Shown piece after piece: positions 1 through 8,864 of a stretch of DNA of 24,666 bases (position 1 is its first letter; each line of letters opens with the position of its first letter). Under the pieces are notes generated by a model that was not told where the DNA came from, searched no databases, and saw only the letters and a program-made list of their open reading frames with translations. The DNA is taken from NCBI GenBank assembly GCA_041686095.1, contig JAWLEN010000031.1, forward strand, positions 1 through 24,666. The letters are read 5' to 3'. Position numbers and translations under genes: made by a program. This DNA comes from WJMT01 sp041686095. Its GTDB lineage: Bacteria > Acidobacteriota > Aminicenantia > Aminicenantales > Aminicenantaceae.

Positions 1-1
1 C

Positions 2-2224
2 TGGTATATGCGGCATGAAGATCCTGAAAAAAGAACCACCCGGAATCTCCCCCGTCTTTATCAGAAATATATCGGCCATGACAACAACAGAGATTTTTAC
101 ATGGTAACTCAGAAAGAGACCGAAGCGGTCTGCAATATCCTCTACAGAGAATGGTTTCCTCAAATCGTGTATAACCATCATCAGACAGGGCCATCAGGAT
201 GTGTTTTGTTCGCCCCACCCTTTAAAGATCCTCACAGCTATAATCTGGATCCTCTTCTGGTCCTGGGAATCACCACTGTGGGCAATGCCATGCACAGCCG
301 CTTTGTTCAGGAAGGAAAACCCGGCTCCACCATGAGAGAAGGTGCCTGGTACCAGACCTGGTGGAACGGATGCCTTCGGGGCACTCCTTATTTTCACAAC
401 ATGATCGGAATCCTCACCGAGATGATAGGAAATCCTACTCCTATGGAAATCCCCTTCCGGTTGGAAAGACAGCTCTCTGACGGAGACAATCCCTATCCCA
501 TAGCCCCGCAAAAATGGCATATGCGGCAGTCCATTGAATACTCCATAACCGCTGACAGGGCTATCTTAGACCTGGCTGCCAAATTAAAGGAAGATTTTTT
601 GTTCAACATATATCGCATGGGCCAAAATTCAATCGAACGGGGCAGCCGAGACCACTGGACCCACACCCCTAATGAGATAAAAACTGTGGAAAAAGCCATT
701 GAAAAGGATAAACCTGAGATGGAGGGTTCCGGACGTTCTCAGGGATATCCGGTTAAATATTTTGAAGAGGTGCTCCACAAACCAGAATTCAGAGACCCCC
801 GCGGATTTATTATTCCCTCTAGCCAGGATGACTTTCTCACAGCCGTAAAATTTGTCAATACATTGATAAAAAACGGAATCCAAGTCCACAAAGCCACTGA
901 TTCTTTTGAAGTTAAGGGAAGAACATATCCAGAAGGTTCTTTGATTGTCAAAACCGACCAGGCTTTCAGACCCCATATTATCGATATGTTCGAACCTCAG
1001 CATTATCCGGATGATGTTCAGTATCCCGGAGGACCTCCCCAGCCTCCTTATGACAGCGCAGGCTATACCCTGGCTTTTCAAATGGGAGTCCAGTTCGACA
1101 GAATTCTGGATGGATTTAATGGGCCTTTTGAGGAAATCAAGGAGGTGATCATACCCAGTCCGGGAAGTGTGGCTCAACCCAATGCCAGGGGTTTCCTCCT
1201 GAGTCATAAAACAAATGATTCTTTTGTAGCCCTCAACCGCTTATTGAAATCAGGAGAAAAAATCTTTTGGATCAAAGAATCCTTTACCTGCAATCAAAAG
1301 GATTATCCTCCGGGCACCATGTACATTCAGGCAAAAAATTCGACTCTTAAAGTATTAAAAAATATCAGTGACGATCTGGGGCTTGATTTTGTGGGAACAA
1401 GCACGAGGCTGGATGACAAAGCCTACGCTGTGACTCCTGTTAGGATAGGTCTTTGGGACCAGTACGGAGGTTCCATGGCGTCAGGATGGATCCGCTGGAT
1501 CCTGGAGCAGTACGAGTTTGATTTTAAAGTGGTCTTTCCCCCAGAAATGGATAAAGGAAACCTGAATGAAAAATTCGATGTTTTAATATTTGTCAGCCGG
1601 TCCATACCCGGCTTAGATTCTCGAGAAGAAAGATACTACAGCAGAGGCGGATCCATTGATCCTGAATCCATCCCCGAAGAATACAGAGACAGATTAGGAA
1701 GAGTGACTAAAGAAAAGACCATTCCAGAGCTCCATGATTTTCTGAAAAAGGGAGGACATATCATCACCATAGGAAGCGCTTCTGAGCTTGCCTATCATCT
1801 GGAGCTTCCCATAGAAAACGCCATGATTGAAAAAGTGGGGGATGGAAAAACAAGGCCTCTCCCCATTGAAAAATACTTCATCCCCGGCTCAATCCTAGAA
1901 GTCAAAGTGAACCATTCCAATCCCCTTGCTTACGGCATGCCTGAAAAAGTGAATGTTTATTTCAATAGAAGCCCGGTTTTCCATCTGCTGCCAGAGGCGT
2001 CATTTCAAGGCATAGAACCTGTTGCCTGGTTTAAGAATGAAGAGCCTCTCATGAGTGGTTGGGCCATGGGCCAGCAGTACCTCAAAGGAGGCACCACAGT
2101 GATTGATGCCAGAGTGGGAAAAGGAAGGCTTTTTCTCTTTGGCCCGGAAATCACTTTTCGTGCTCAGCCTCACGGGACTTTTAAATTTCTATTTAATGGA
2201 ATCTACTACAGCGGATTGCAATAA
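2..2224 (+). CDS. M14-family zinc peptidase, 5' end outside the window (partial)
   Basis: The frame is open to the left edge, so the first ATG (position 8) is internal and the gene starts upstream. The protein resembles the long M14 peptidases of Bacteroidota, Acidobacteriota and Aminicenantes. Seen: an NNRDF segment (bases 83-97), corresponding to the substrate-binding Asn-Arg of carboxypeptidases; NHHQTGP (173-193), expected to hold the third zinc ligand; and LTEMIGNP (413-436), whose Glu (419-421) is the likely catalytic glutamate. The first two zinc ligands (HxxE) would lie upstream of the window and cannot be checked. The C-terminal third (about 1440-2220, with GLWDQYGG and KKGGHIITIG) looks like the GATase1-like domain these proteins carry. 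Presumed role: trimming peptides outside the cytoplasm. No signal peptide is visible because the N-terminus is missing. The symporter gene follows after 67 bases on the same strand, which suggests uptake of released amino acids. Family is fairly certain; substrate is unknown. Confidence 0.85.
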   Translation, partial: WYMRHEDPEKRTTRNLPRLYQKYIGHDNNRDFYMVTQKETEAVCNILYREWFPQIVYNHHQTGPSGCVLFAPPFKDPHSYNLDPLLVLGITTVGNAMHSRFVQEGKPGSTMREGAWYQTWWNGCLRGTPYFHNMIGILTEMIGNPTPMEIPFRLERQLSDGDNPYPIAPQKWHMRQSIEYSITADRAILDLAAKLKEDFLFNIYRMGQNSIERGSRDHWTHTPNEIKTVEKAIEKDKPEMEGSGRSQGYPVKYFEEVLHKPEFRDPRGFIIPSSQDDFLTAVKFVNTLIKNGIQVHKATDSFEVKGRTYPEGSLIVKTDQAFRPHIIDMFEPQHYPDDVQYPGGPPQPPYDSAGYTLAFQMGVQFDRILDGFNGPFEEIKEVIIPSPGSVAQPNARGFLLSHKTNDSFVALNRLLKSGEKIFWIKESFTCNQKDYPPGTMYIQAKNSTLKVLKNISDDLGLDFVGTSTRLDDKAYAVTPVRIGLWDQYGGSMASGWIRWILEQYEFDFKVVFPPEMDKGNLNEKFDVLIFVSRSIPGLDSREERYYSRGGSIDPESIPEEYRDRLGRVTKEKTIPELHDFLKKGGHIITIGSASELAYHLELPIENAMIEKVGDGKTRPLPIEKYFIPGSILEVKVNHSNPLAYGMPEKVNVYFNRSPVFHLLPEASFQGIEPVAWFKNEEPLMSGWAMGQQYLKGGTTVIDARVGKGRLFLFGPEITFRAQPHGTFKFLFNGIYYSGLQ

Positions 2225-2276
2225 TTCAAGCTTACCTGAATTATTCACGAGCCAAAAACATCGCCATTTTTTTATG

Positions 2277-2291
2277 AATAGGGCAGGTTAA
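2277..2291 (+). repeat. Leader motif copy 1, AATAGGGCAGGTTAA
   Basis: A 15-base motif directly abutting the symporter ATG. Together with the T-run before it (from 2264) it matches the stretch upstream of the baeRF gene (20455-20484) with one mismatch over about 29 bases. A third copy lies upstream of the methyltransferase on the minus strand. Its GGCAGG part may also serve as the ribosome binding site here. Confidence 0.6.
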
Positions 2292-3539
2292 ATGAAGTGG
2301 TGGTTTAGACAGCCTCTTTACATCCAGATATTCATCTGTATCCTCATCGGGGTCTTACTTGGATTGGTTCTGGGGGACAAAGCCAGCTGGATCAAACCAG
2401 TGGGCGATATTTTCATCCGTCTCCTGATGATGCTGATTGTGCCCCTTACTTTCTTCACCTTGATAAGCGGGATGACCAAACTCGAAGACCTGCGCTCTTT
2501 TCGTTCCTTGGGCGGAATGATCATCCTTTATTATTTGGCTTCTTCTCTTGTCTCCGGGATACTGGGAATATCCATAGCCCTCGTGATACAGCCCGGGAAA
2601 AAAGCAGCTGGCCTGCTGGGTGCCGGGGAAACCATTGAACCGGCAACTTTTAATTTTATTGATAATCTGGTCTCCTGGGTTCCCAAAAATCCAGTGGAAT
2701 CCCTGGCCTCTGGAAATATGCTTCAGATCATTGTTTTTTCTATCATCGCTGGAATCGGACTTCTGGCAGTCAAGAATAAAGCAAAAAATTTGACCAGGGT
2801 CATCCATGATGCCTCAGAGCTCATGATCACCATAACCGGATTTGTGATGAAAGCCGCGCCTTACGGCATTCTGGCCTTAGTCGCCAATATGATTGCCTCC
2901 ATGGAAACAGAGGTTCTTCATGAAGTCATGAGGTTCATTCTGGCGGACTATATCGCGCTGCTGATCCTTCTGGTCCTGTTTTATCCCTTGATCCTGATAT
3001 GGCTGACTAAATTGAGTCCCATTCGTTTTTACCGCAATATCTCCCCGGCTATGCTGGTGGCAGCCAGCACCACTTCAAGCTCAGCCACTCTTCCGGTTTC
3101 CATGAGCACGGCATCTGACAATCTGGGAGCTCCAGAAAAAATATGGGGATTCACTCTTCCCTTGGGAGCCACCATCAACATGAACGGAATGGCGGCCGCC
3201 ATCGGTGTGATCGCTGTGTTTGCCGCCAATATCTATGGACTGACCATCACCCCTCTTCTTCTGGTTCAGTTTATGTTTTTGGGCCTGGTTTTATCCGTAG
3301 GAACTGCGGGCATCAAAGGCGCCGGGATTGTGATGTCCACCATCCTGCTTAAAACCTTGAATCTACCGCTTGAATTGATCCCTATACTGGCTTCTGTGTG
3401 GCCCATACTGGATATAGGACACACCACCTGCAATGTCACCGGCGACCTGGTCGGGACCACTATTGTGGGTGATAAACTTAAAGCCATCAATAAACAAATT
3501 TTCAACGGGAAAAATGTGGTCACCCGAAAAAAACCATAA
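2292..3539 (+). CDS. DAACS-family sodium/proton:dicarboxylate or amino-acid symporter with altered binding site
   Basis: 415 residues, the normal length for the glutamate/aspartate transporter (SDF/DAACS, GltPh-like) family, with multiple hydrophobic membrane segments. Family signatures seen: Ser-rich hairpin 1 (AASTTSSSATLP), TM7 NMNGM (residues 296-300), hairpin 2 (VGTAGIKGAG), and TM8 DIGHTTCNVTGD (from Asp374). Relative to GltPh, the TM7 NMDGT reads NMNGM, so the sodium-ligand Asp312 is Asn and Thr314 is Met. The TM8 arginine that binds the substrate side-chain carboxylate (GltPh Arg397) is His377. Asp394, Thr398, Asn401 and Asp405 equivalents are kept. Glutamate/aspartate is therefore unlikely as the main substrate; a neutral amino acid or another anion is more plausible (inference). 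The gene lies between two peptidase genes, consistent with amino-acid uptake. The start has only a weak ribosome site within the repeated motif. Confidence 0.9.
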   Translation: MKWWFRQPLYIQIFICILIGVLLGLVLGDKASWIKPVGDIFIRLLMMLIVPLTFFTLISGMTKLEDLRSFRSLGGMIILYYLASSLVSGILGISIALVIQPGKKAAGLLGAGETIEPATFNFIDNLVSWVPKNPVESLASGNMLQIIVFSIIAGIGLLAVKNKAKNLTRVIHDASELMITITGFVMKAAPYGILALVANMIASMETEVLHEVMRFILADYIALLILLVLFYPLILIWLTKLSPIRFYRNISPAMLVAASTTSSSATLPVSMSTASDNLGAPEKIWGFTLPLGATINMNGMAAAIGVIAVFAANIYGLTITPLLLVQFMFLGLVLSVGTAGIKGAGIVMSTILLKTLNLPLELIPILASVWPILDIGHTTCNVTGDLVGTTIVGDKLKAINKQIFNGKNVVTRKKP

Positions 3540-3640
3540 TCAGTTAAAAGTAAAATGTGAATTGTGAATTGTTTTAAGATTGTGAAAACAGCGCAAAAGA
3601 AAGAAATGAATGATAAAAAAAAATCAAAAAATTGATTAAA

Positions 3641-3645
3641 GGAGG
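3641..3645 (+). promoter_or_regulatory. Strong ribosome binding site fixing the S9D start
   Basis: GGAGG sits 7 bases before the ATG at 3653. It rules out the in-frame TTG at 3632, which would lie upstream of this site and put seven residues before the signal peptide. Confidence 0.8.
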
Positions 3646-3652
3646 TTTTCGC

Positions 3653-6163
3653 ATGAAGAAATCTTATTTTAAAATTTATGTTGTTCTTCTCTCCCTCATC
3701 CTTGTCTCTGGATGGTCCTTTGCCCAGGAGAAAGAGCCTTACAAAGAAGCCTATTTAAAACCTGACGAGTCCATCCAGGATATTCTGACCAGAGACAGGC
3801 ACTATGATGAACTGGATGCCCTGGGCCCTGATGGAATCCATTTCATGATTCCCATACAAAGACAGTTTTCCTCTTTAGAGCTGATGGCCCAGAAAACCTA
3901 CCGCTTGGCTATGCTGGAGTTATGTCCGGATGTGAACCGGGAGTGGCGTCTGTCCACCTATGGAACAGAGGGACTTAAAATCTATTCCTTAGAGAAGAAA
4001 GATTTCTGGATTGTGGACCTTCCCGAGGATATCTTGATCAGTGACATGACCTGGTCCCCGGATGGAAAAAAAATAGCTTTTCTGGCTCATCTTGAGCAGG
4101 GTTCTCAAGTCTGGACCGCTGATGTGAAAACCGGAAAAGCCGGTCCTGTGGCTGAAGATTTTGTCATGGCTACCTTAGGGGGTGTTCGGAGCTATTGGAG
4201 ACAATCTTCAGCTTCAAATATGCTTCAGTGGACTCCGGAAGGATCTCTCGTCACTCTTCTGGTCCCGTCTGACAGAGGCCCGGAACCAAAAAAAGATCCT
4301 GTACCTCAAACACCCATCATCCGGCACACCAGAGACAAAGAAACAGCTACCCGGACCTATCCTTTTCTCCTTCGCACCCCTCATGACAAAGAACTTTTTG
4401 AATACTACACCACCGCTCAACTGGCTGTCCTTTCGCCTGAAGGCTCAGTCAAAAAAATGGGTGAACCCGCCATGTACATGAACATCTCGCTCAGCCCGGA
4501 CGGAAAGTACATTCTGGCAGAAAAATTGGTCCGACCTTTTTCTTATATTGTGAGTTACAGAGACTTTCCCAAAGAACTGGTGGTGATGAACCAAGAAGGA
4601 GAGGTCATCTCCACCATTCGCGAAACTCCTCTAAACGAAGCCATGAGCCGAAACTCCAGTCCTCTCCGATTCCTCCCCAGAGATGTGGCTTGGCGCCCCG
4701 ATGGAAAAGGTCTGTTTTTTCTTCAGCTTGAAAAAAAAGACAAGGAAAAAGATGAAGAAAAAGAACCCGAAGAAGATGAAAAATCAATGGATCAGTTGAT
4801 CTATCTTCCCCCGCCTTTTGATATGGAAAATCCCCAGATTCTGGTTGAAAGCGAAAACAGGCTCAATGATGTTTCTTTCTCTGCCAACGGAGAGTATGCT
4901 TTTGCCACCCGTTCGGATAAAGGCAAACAGGAGATCATCGCCTTTGACCTCACCAAAAAAGAGCCCAAGACCATCATTATCAAAAAAGACATTGACACCG
5001 ATGATATTCTGAACCTTCCCGGAGACATCATGACCCGGAGAACCGGAAACGGGATTGCCTACACCCTGACTTCCAGTGACGGAAAATCCATCTATCTTGA
5101 AGGAAATGGATACAAGGAAAACTTCAAGCCCCAGCCTTTTATCAAAAAAGTTGAAATCAAAACCGGAAAAGAAGTACTTGTTTTTGAAGGTTCCTCTGAG
5201 ATGTATGAAGAACCTCTGGCTGTGGTGGATAAAGACATGAATAAAATCATCATAAGCCGGGAGTCCCAAGACACTTTTCCCCAAAGCTATCTGAGAGAAA
5301 GTGACGGCACTCTGACCCAGCTCACCAACAACCAGTATCCCTACCCTGAATTTAAAGACTGTCAGAGAATCCATTTTGAATTCACCCGGCGGGACGGTCT
5401 TAAATGCTATGGTCAGATCTCACTTCCTGTGGACTATAAAAAAGGAGAGCGGGTCCCGGCTGTTTTCTGGACCTACCCCCGTGAATACAAGTCCTTTGAA
5501 GATTATAAAAAAGCTGCTATCCGAAGTCATAACAAAAACGCGTTTCCCCACTTAAGCACCCGCAATGCTTCAGACATCTGGCTGGCTCAGGGATACGCGG
5601 TGGTCACACCGGATATTCCCATTATTGGAAAGGGAGATACCTACAACAACCACTACATCGCTCATCTGGTGGATTCCATGTACGCCGCCATCCGCAAAGT
5701 GGACAACATGGGATATGTGGATGCGGACCGTCTGGGTCACGGAGGACACAGCTACGGTGCTTTTGCCACAGGCAACATCCTGGCTCACAGTCCGTTTTTT
5801 AAAGCGGGTATTGCCGGAGACGGAGCTTACAACCGCACCTTAACCCCCATGACCTTCCAGAGAGAAAACCGCTTCATCTGGGATGCTCAGGATATCTATA
5901 TTGAGATGTCGCCCTTTTTCGAAGCCGACCATATCAACACTCCCATGCTCATGTATCATGGAGCCGCGGATAACAATTCAGGGACTTTTCTTATTCAGTC
6001 CGAGCGCATGATGCAGGCTCTCACCGGATTAGGCAAAGAAGCGGTTCTCTACATCTATCCCTATGAATCACACGGTCCCCGGTGCATCGAGACCTATATG
6101 GACCTCTGGGCCCGGTGGGTGGAATGGTTTGATAAATATGTGAAACAACCCAGCAACGAGTAA
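3653..6163 (+). CDS. Exported S9D-type prolyl oligopeptidase family serine peptidase (glutamyl endopeptidase-like)
   Basis: 836 residues. The N-terminus MKKSYFKIYVVLLSLILVSG followed by WSFAQ is a Sec signal peptide, so the enzyme should act in the periplasm or outside. The central part (about 90-560) has repeated WSPDGKKIAF-like strands typical of PD40/TolB-like propeller blades, interrupted near 4729-4790 by a Lys/Glu-rich low-complexity insert. The C-terminal alpha/beta-hydrolase domain carries GGHSYGAF with nucleophile Ser700, Asp773 in GAADNNSGT and His807 in YESHGP. The segments PDIPIIGKGDTYNN, GAYNRTLTP and EMSPFFEA closely recall the plant chloroplast glutamyl endopeptidase (CGEP, S9D), which suggests cleavage after acidic residues (inference). 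The gene stands 113 bases after the symporter with its own strong ribosome site. A weak hairpin with a T-run follows the stop codon. Family and catalytic triad are near certain. Confidence 0.93.
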   Translation: MKKSYFKIYVVLLSLILVSGWSFAQEKEPYKEAYLKPDESIQDILTRDRHYDELDALGPDGIHFMIPIQRQFSSLELMAQKTYRLAMLELCPDVNREWRLSTYGTEGLKIYSLEKKDFWIVDLPEDILISDMTWSPDGKKIAFLAHLEQGSQVWTADVKTGKAGPVAEDFVMATLGGVRSYWRQSSASNMLQWTPEGSLVTLLVPSDRGPEPKKDPVPQTPIIRHTRDKETATRTYPFLLRTPHDKELFEYYTTAQLAVLSPEGSVKKMGEPAMYMNISLSPDGKYILAEKLVRPFSYIVSYRDFPKELVVMNQEGEVISTIRETPLNEAMSRNSSPLRFLPRDVAWRPDGKGLFFLQLEKKDKEKDEEKEPEEDEKSMDQLIYLPPPFDMENPQILVESENRLNDVSFSANGEYAFATRSDKGKQEIIAFDLTKKEPKTIIIKKDIDTDDILNLPGDIMTRRTGNGIAYTLTSSDGKSIYLEGNGYKENFKPQPFIKKVEIKTGKEVLVFEGSSEMYEEPLAVVDKDMNKIIISRESQDTFPQSYLRESDGTLTQLTNNQYPYPEFKDCQRIHFEFTRRDGLKCYGQISLPVDYKKGERVPAVFWTYPREYKSFEDYKKAAIRSHNKNAFPHLSTRNASDIWLAQGYAVVTPDIPIIGKGDTYNNHYIAHLVDSMYAAIRKVDNMGYVDADRLGHGGHSYGAFATGNILAHSPFFKAGIAGDGAYNRTLTPMTFQRENRFIWDAQDIYIEMSPFFEADHINTPMLMYHGAADNNSGTFLIQSERMMQALTGLGKEAVLYIYPYESHGPRCIETYMDLWARWVEWFDKYVKQPSNE

Positions 6164-6185
6164 AGGAGAAATTTTCCTCTTTTTC
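6164..6185 (+). terminator. Possible weak intrinsic terminator after S9D gene
   Basis: AGGAG and TTCCT can pair (five pairs, one of them G-T) around AAATT at 6164-6178, immediately after the stop codon, followed by CTCTTTTTCT. The stem is short, so termination would be partial at best. Confidence 0.3.
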
Positions 6186-6208
6186 TACAAACCTCTCAAC
6201 ACTCAAGC

Positions 6209-6220
6209 GAGACAAGTCTC
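6209..6220. repeat. Short palindrome GAGACAAGTCTC
   Basis: Five-base arms around AA, just upstream of the predicted promoter of the signalling block. It could be an operator half of some regulator or the stem of a small hairpin. Short perfect palindromes also arise by chance. Confidence 0.25.
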
Positions 6221-6223
6221 TTG

Positions 6224-6252
6224 TTGATTTCAAAGTTCAATCCATGTATGAT
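6224..6252 (+). promoter_or_regulatory. Predicted sigma-70-type promoter of the signalling block
   Basis: TTGATT (6224-6229), a 17-base spacer, then TATGAT (6247-6252). This is four of six and five of six matches to consensus at ideal spacing, about 40 bases before the first kinase ATG at 6291. Transcription would start near 6259. Confidence 0.45.
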
Positions 6253-6290
6253 TAATTGAAGCTGTATGAATTGCAGACGTAAGGGGATTT

Positions 6291-8144
6291 ATGGGAAAAG
6301 AAAAAAATTTTTCTGAACAGAGCCGTTTTTTTGAAAGTATATTTGATAAAATTGACTCGGCAATATTTGTCATAGATGTCACATCTCAAGGGAAATTCAT
6401 ATATGTCAACAACAACCGTTCCCATCAGCAGGGATTAGGAGTGGATAAAAATTTTATAAAAGGAAAAACTCCGGACGATCTGGTTCCCCTCATATCCCAG
6501 GAATATGCATCCACCGTCAAACAAAATTACCAACGCTGTGCAGAAAAAAAGGAACCAATCCAGTATGATGAAAATTTCACTGTAGGTCAGCGAAACCTGT
6601 GGGAGAGCACACGATTGATACCTCTTATAGACAAAAGCGGAAGAATCTACAGGATCATTGGGATTTCCACAGACATCACTGATCGTAAAAAAGCAGAGCA
6701 GGCGCTGTGGAATTCAGAGAAACGCTATCGGGACTTAGTAGAAAAGGCTGGAATAGCTATTTTAATGGATGATAAAGACGGAAACATCACATATTCGAAC
6801 AAAAAACTTGCCGAATTGTTTGGGTATTCTCCTGAGGAACTGAAAAATATGCCCATTCAATCCCTTGTGCATCCGTATGATATTGACAGAGTTATGAAAT
6901 TTCACAGAGCACGATTACAAGGAAAAAGGGTCCCTTCAAAATATGAATTCAAGGGCATCCGGAAAGATGGCTCACTCATTTATCTAGAAGTGGCTGCGGT
7001 TGAGCTCCAGGATGAGACACACCAAGAAGGCACTCGTTCTTATCTATGGGATATCAGCGCACGCAAGAAAGTGGAAGAAGAGCTGCGCATGCGGGAACAG
7101 GAAATTCGCACCATTACGGACAATGTTCCAGCACTGGTTTCATATGTTGACAAAGAGGGTTATTACCGCTTTGTTAACAAGCAGTACAAAGAATGGTTTG
7201 GGATTCCAAAAACAGAAATCCTAGGCAAGCATTACAGAGAGATTCTCGGCAAAGCTGCCCAAGGGCGTATAAAAGACTATATAAAAAAAGCGTTATCAGG
7301 TAAACAAGTTTCCTACGAAGAGGAACTGCCGTACAAATACGGGGGGACCCGCTGGGTCACAGCTGACTACGTTCCGGACGTGAATGATCAGGGAGATGTC
7401 AACGGCTTCTTCGCTCTGGTTACAGACATCACCGATCGAAAGAAAGCAATGGAAGCCCTTGAACGCCAGAAACAAGAGCTTCAATATCTCAGTTCACATC
7501 TTATTCATGCACAGGAAGAAGAACGCCAGAAAATTTCTCAGGAGCTCCATGATGAACTCGGGCAGATGCTGACAGCCGTATCCATCAACCTTTCCTTTAT
7601 AGATAAATTGATAACAGAGGAATGTAATCCTCAAATTAGAGAACGGTTAGAGGATTCTCTGAAGATTGTGGATACCATGTCAAAGCAGCTGAATGAGATG
7701 ATACTTGACCTTCACCCCTCCATGCTGGATGACCTAGGACTAGTCCCTACACTGCGGTGGTATGTCAAGCGGTTTGAAGACAGGACCCAAATCAAGGTTA
7801 ATCTCCATGTCACACATTCCAAACAGCAGCTAACCAAAGAGATTGAGACTATACTTTACCGTATCATTCAGGAAGCTCTGACCAATACAGCCAAACATGC
7901 CAAGGCAGAAAACATCCAGATATCCATAAATCGAAAAAACACCTCCCTCAAAGTCACCATCCAAGATGACGGACAAGGATTCGATATAGAAAAAGTGTCC
8001 CGCCTTCCTGTACACGAACGGGGTTCTGGCTTAACAGGTATGCGGGAAAGGCTTCTCACTCTGAATGGAAAGCTGTACATTTCCTCAAAAAAAGGAAAAG
8101 GTGCCCGGCTTGAAATCATCATCCCGCTTGGAGATAAAGCATGA
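6291..8144 (+). CDS. Soluble three-PAS sensor histidine kinase, NarX/DegS (HisKA_3) type
   Basis: 617 residues with no signal peptide or membrane segment, so a cytoplasmic sensor. Three PAS domains in series at about 10-135, 140-260 and 265-385, the first and third each ending in the PAC-like signature DITDRKKA. Then the HisKA_3 dimerisation helix EEERQKISQELHDELGQ with the phospho-accepting His420, and an HATPase_c domain (about 515-617) with QEALTNTAKHA, DDGQGFD and GSGLTGMRERL boxes. This kinase class normally pairs with NarL/FixJ regulators, and such a gene follows with a 4-base ATGA overlap. The signal is unknown; multiple PAS domains suggest a redox, small-molecule or ligand cue (inference). 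AAGGGG at 6281-6286 is a fair ribosome site. The predicted promoter lies at 6224-6252. Confidence 0.93.
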   Translation: MGKEKNFSEQSRFFESIFDKIDSAIFVIDVTSQGKFIYVNNNRSHQQGLGVDKNFIKGKTPDDLVPLISQEYASTVKQNYQRCAEKKEPIQYDENFTVGQRNLWESTRLIPLIDKSGRIYRIIGISTDITDRKKAEQALWNSEKRYRDLVEKAGIAILMDDKDGNITYSNKKLAELFGYSPEELKNMPIQSLVHPYDIDRVMKFHRARLQGKRVPSKYEFKGIRKDGSLIYLEVAAVELQDETHQEGTRSYLWDISARKKVEEELRMREQEIRTITDNVPALVSYVDKEGYYRFVNKQYKEWFGIPKTEILGKHYREILGKAAQGRIKDYIKKALSGKQVSYEEELPYKYGGTRWVTADYVPDVNDQGDVNGFFALVTDITDRKKAMEALERQKQELQYLSSHLIHAQEEERQKISQELHDELGQMLTAVSINLSFIDKLITEECNPQIRERLEDSLKIVDTMSKQLNEMILDLHPSMLDDLGLVPTLRWYVKRFEDRTQIKVNLHVTHSKQQLTKEIETILYRIIQEALTNTAKHAKAENIQISINRKNTSLKVTIQDDGQGFDIEKVSRLPVHERGSGLTGMRERLLTLNGKLYISSKKGKGARLEIIIPLGDKA

Positions 8145-8803
8145 AACCCATTACGGTTTTATTAGCAGAGGACCACACCATTGTCCGCAAAGGACTCCGC
8201 TCACTCCTGAGCCAAGCCCAAGGCATCAAAGTCATTGGTGAGGCAGAAAACGGAAGAGAAGCTGTCAAACAGGTAGAAAAACATCATCCGGATGTGGTTG
8301 TGATGGATATCAGCATGCCTTTGCTCAACGGGCTTGAAGCCACACGACAGATCAAAAAACGCTTTTCAAAGACCCGCATCCTCATCCTGACAGTGCATGA
8401 TAATGAGGAATACATCTTTGAGATCATCAAAGCCGGTGCATCAGGATACATCGTCAAAAAAGCAGCTTTAGAGGAGCTGCTCATGGCTGTTCAAGCTGTC
8501 TCTAAAGGGGAAACTTTCTTCAGCCCCAAGGTTTCCACCAAAATCGTCGAAAAGCTTTTGCAGAAAACTGAATCTCTGGAACAAGAACAAACTCATTCTT
8601 CTCTAACAGACCGGGAAAGAGAGGTGCTCCAGTTGATTGCTGAAGGACACACCAACCGGGAGATCGCTGAGATTCTCTTTATCAGTGTTAAGACTGTGGA
8701 AGCTCACCGGTCCCATATTATGGAAAAGCTCGACCTTCACAAAGCTGCGGATCTGACCAAATACGCCATTGAAAAGAGGATGATCGATACAGACAAAAAA
8801 TAA
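8141..8803 (+). CDS. NarL/FixJ-family response regulator with LuxR-type HTH
   Basis: 220 residues. Receiver domain (about 5-120) with the acidic pocket ED at 10-11, phospho-acceptor Asp56 in VVMDISMP and the conserved Lys in GYIVKKA. The C-terminal LuxR/GerE helix-turn-helix (about 150-215) includes LTDREREVLQLIAEG and NREIAEILFISVKTVEAHR. It overlaps the preceding HisKA_3 kinase by ATGA, so the two are translationally coupled and almost certainly a cognate pair. It is the only protein of the signalling block with a DNA-binding output, so transcriptional responses of the cluster should run through it. Target genes cannot be told from the sequence; the neighbouring peptidase genes are candidates only by proximity. 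Confidence 0.95.
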   Translation: MKPITVLLAEDHTIVRKGLRSLLSQAQGIKVIGEAENGREAVKQVEKHHPDVVVMDISMPLLNGLEATRQIKKRFSKTRILILTVHDNEEYIFEIIKAGASGYIVKKAALEELLMAVQAVSKGETFFSPKVSTKIVEKLLQKTESLEQEQTHSSLTDREREVLQLIAEGHTNREIAEILFISVKTVEAHRSHIMEKLDLHKAADLTKYAIEKRMIDTDKK

Positions 8804-8864
8804 TTCTTTTCAGCCAAAATTAAAGATGTTCCCATACTAGAACCAAGAAAAAATTCCAAATCCA

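Noticed and set aside
629..1207. Long antisense reading frame under the M14 gene
   Set aside because: It lies fully inside a well-supported gene on the other strand and shows no recognisable domain or ribosome site.
3612..3637. AATCAA/TTGATT mini-hairpin before the S9D ribosome site, considered as a riboswitch or attenuator
   Set aside because: Six A-T-rich pairs in a generally A-rich leader are too weak to support a regulatory RNA.
4784..5374. Antisense frame of 196 codons under the S9D gene
   Set aside because: A shadow of the real gene; the sense frame has clear family motifs throughout and the antisense product resembles nothing.
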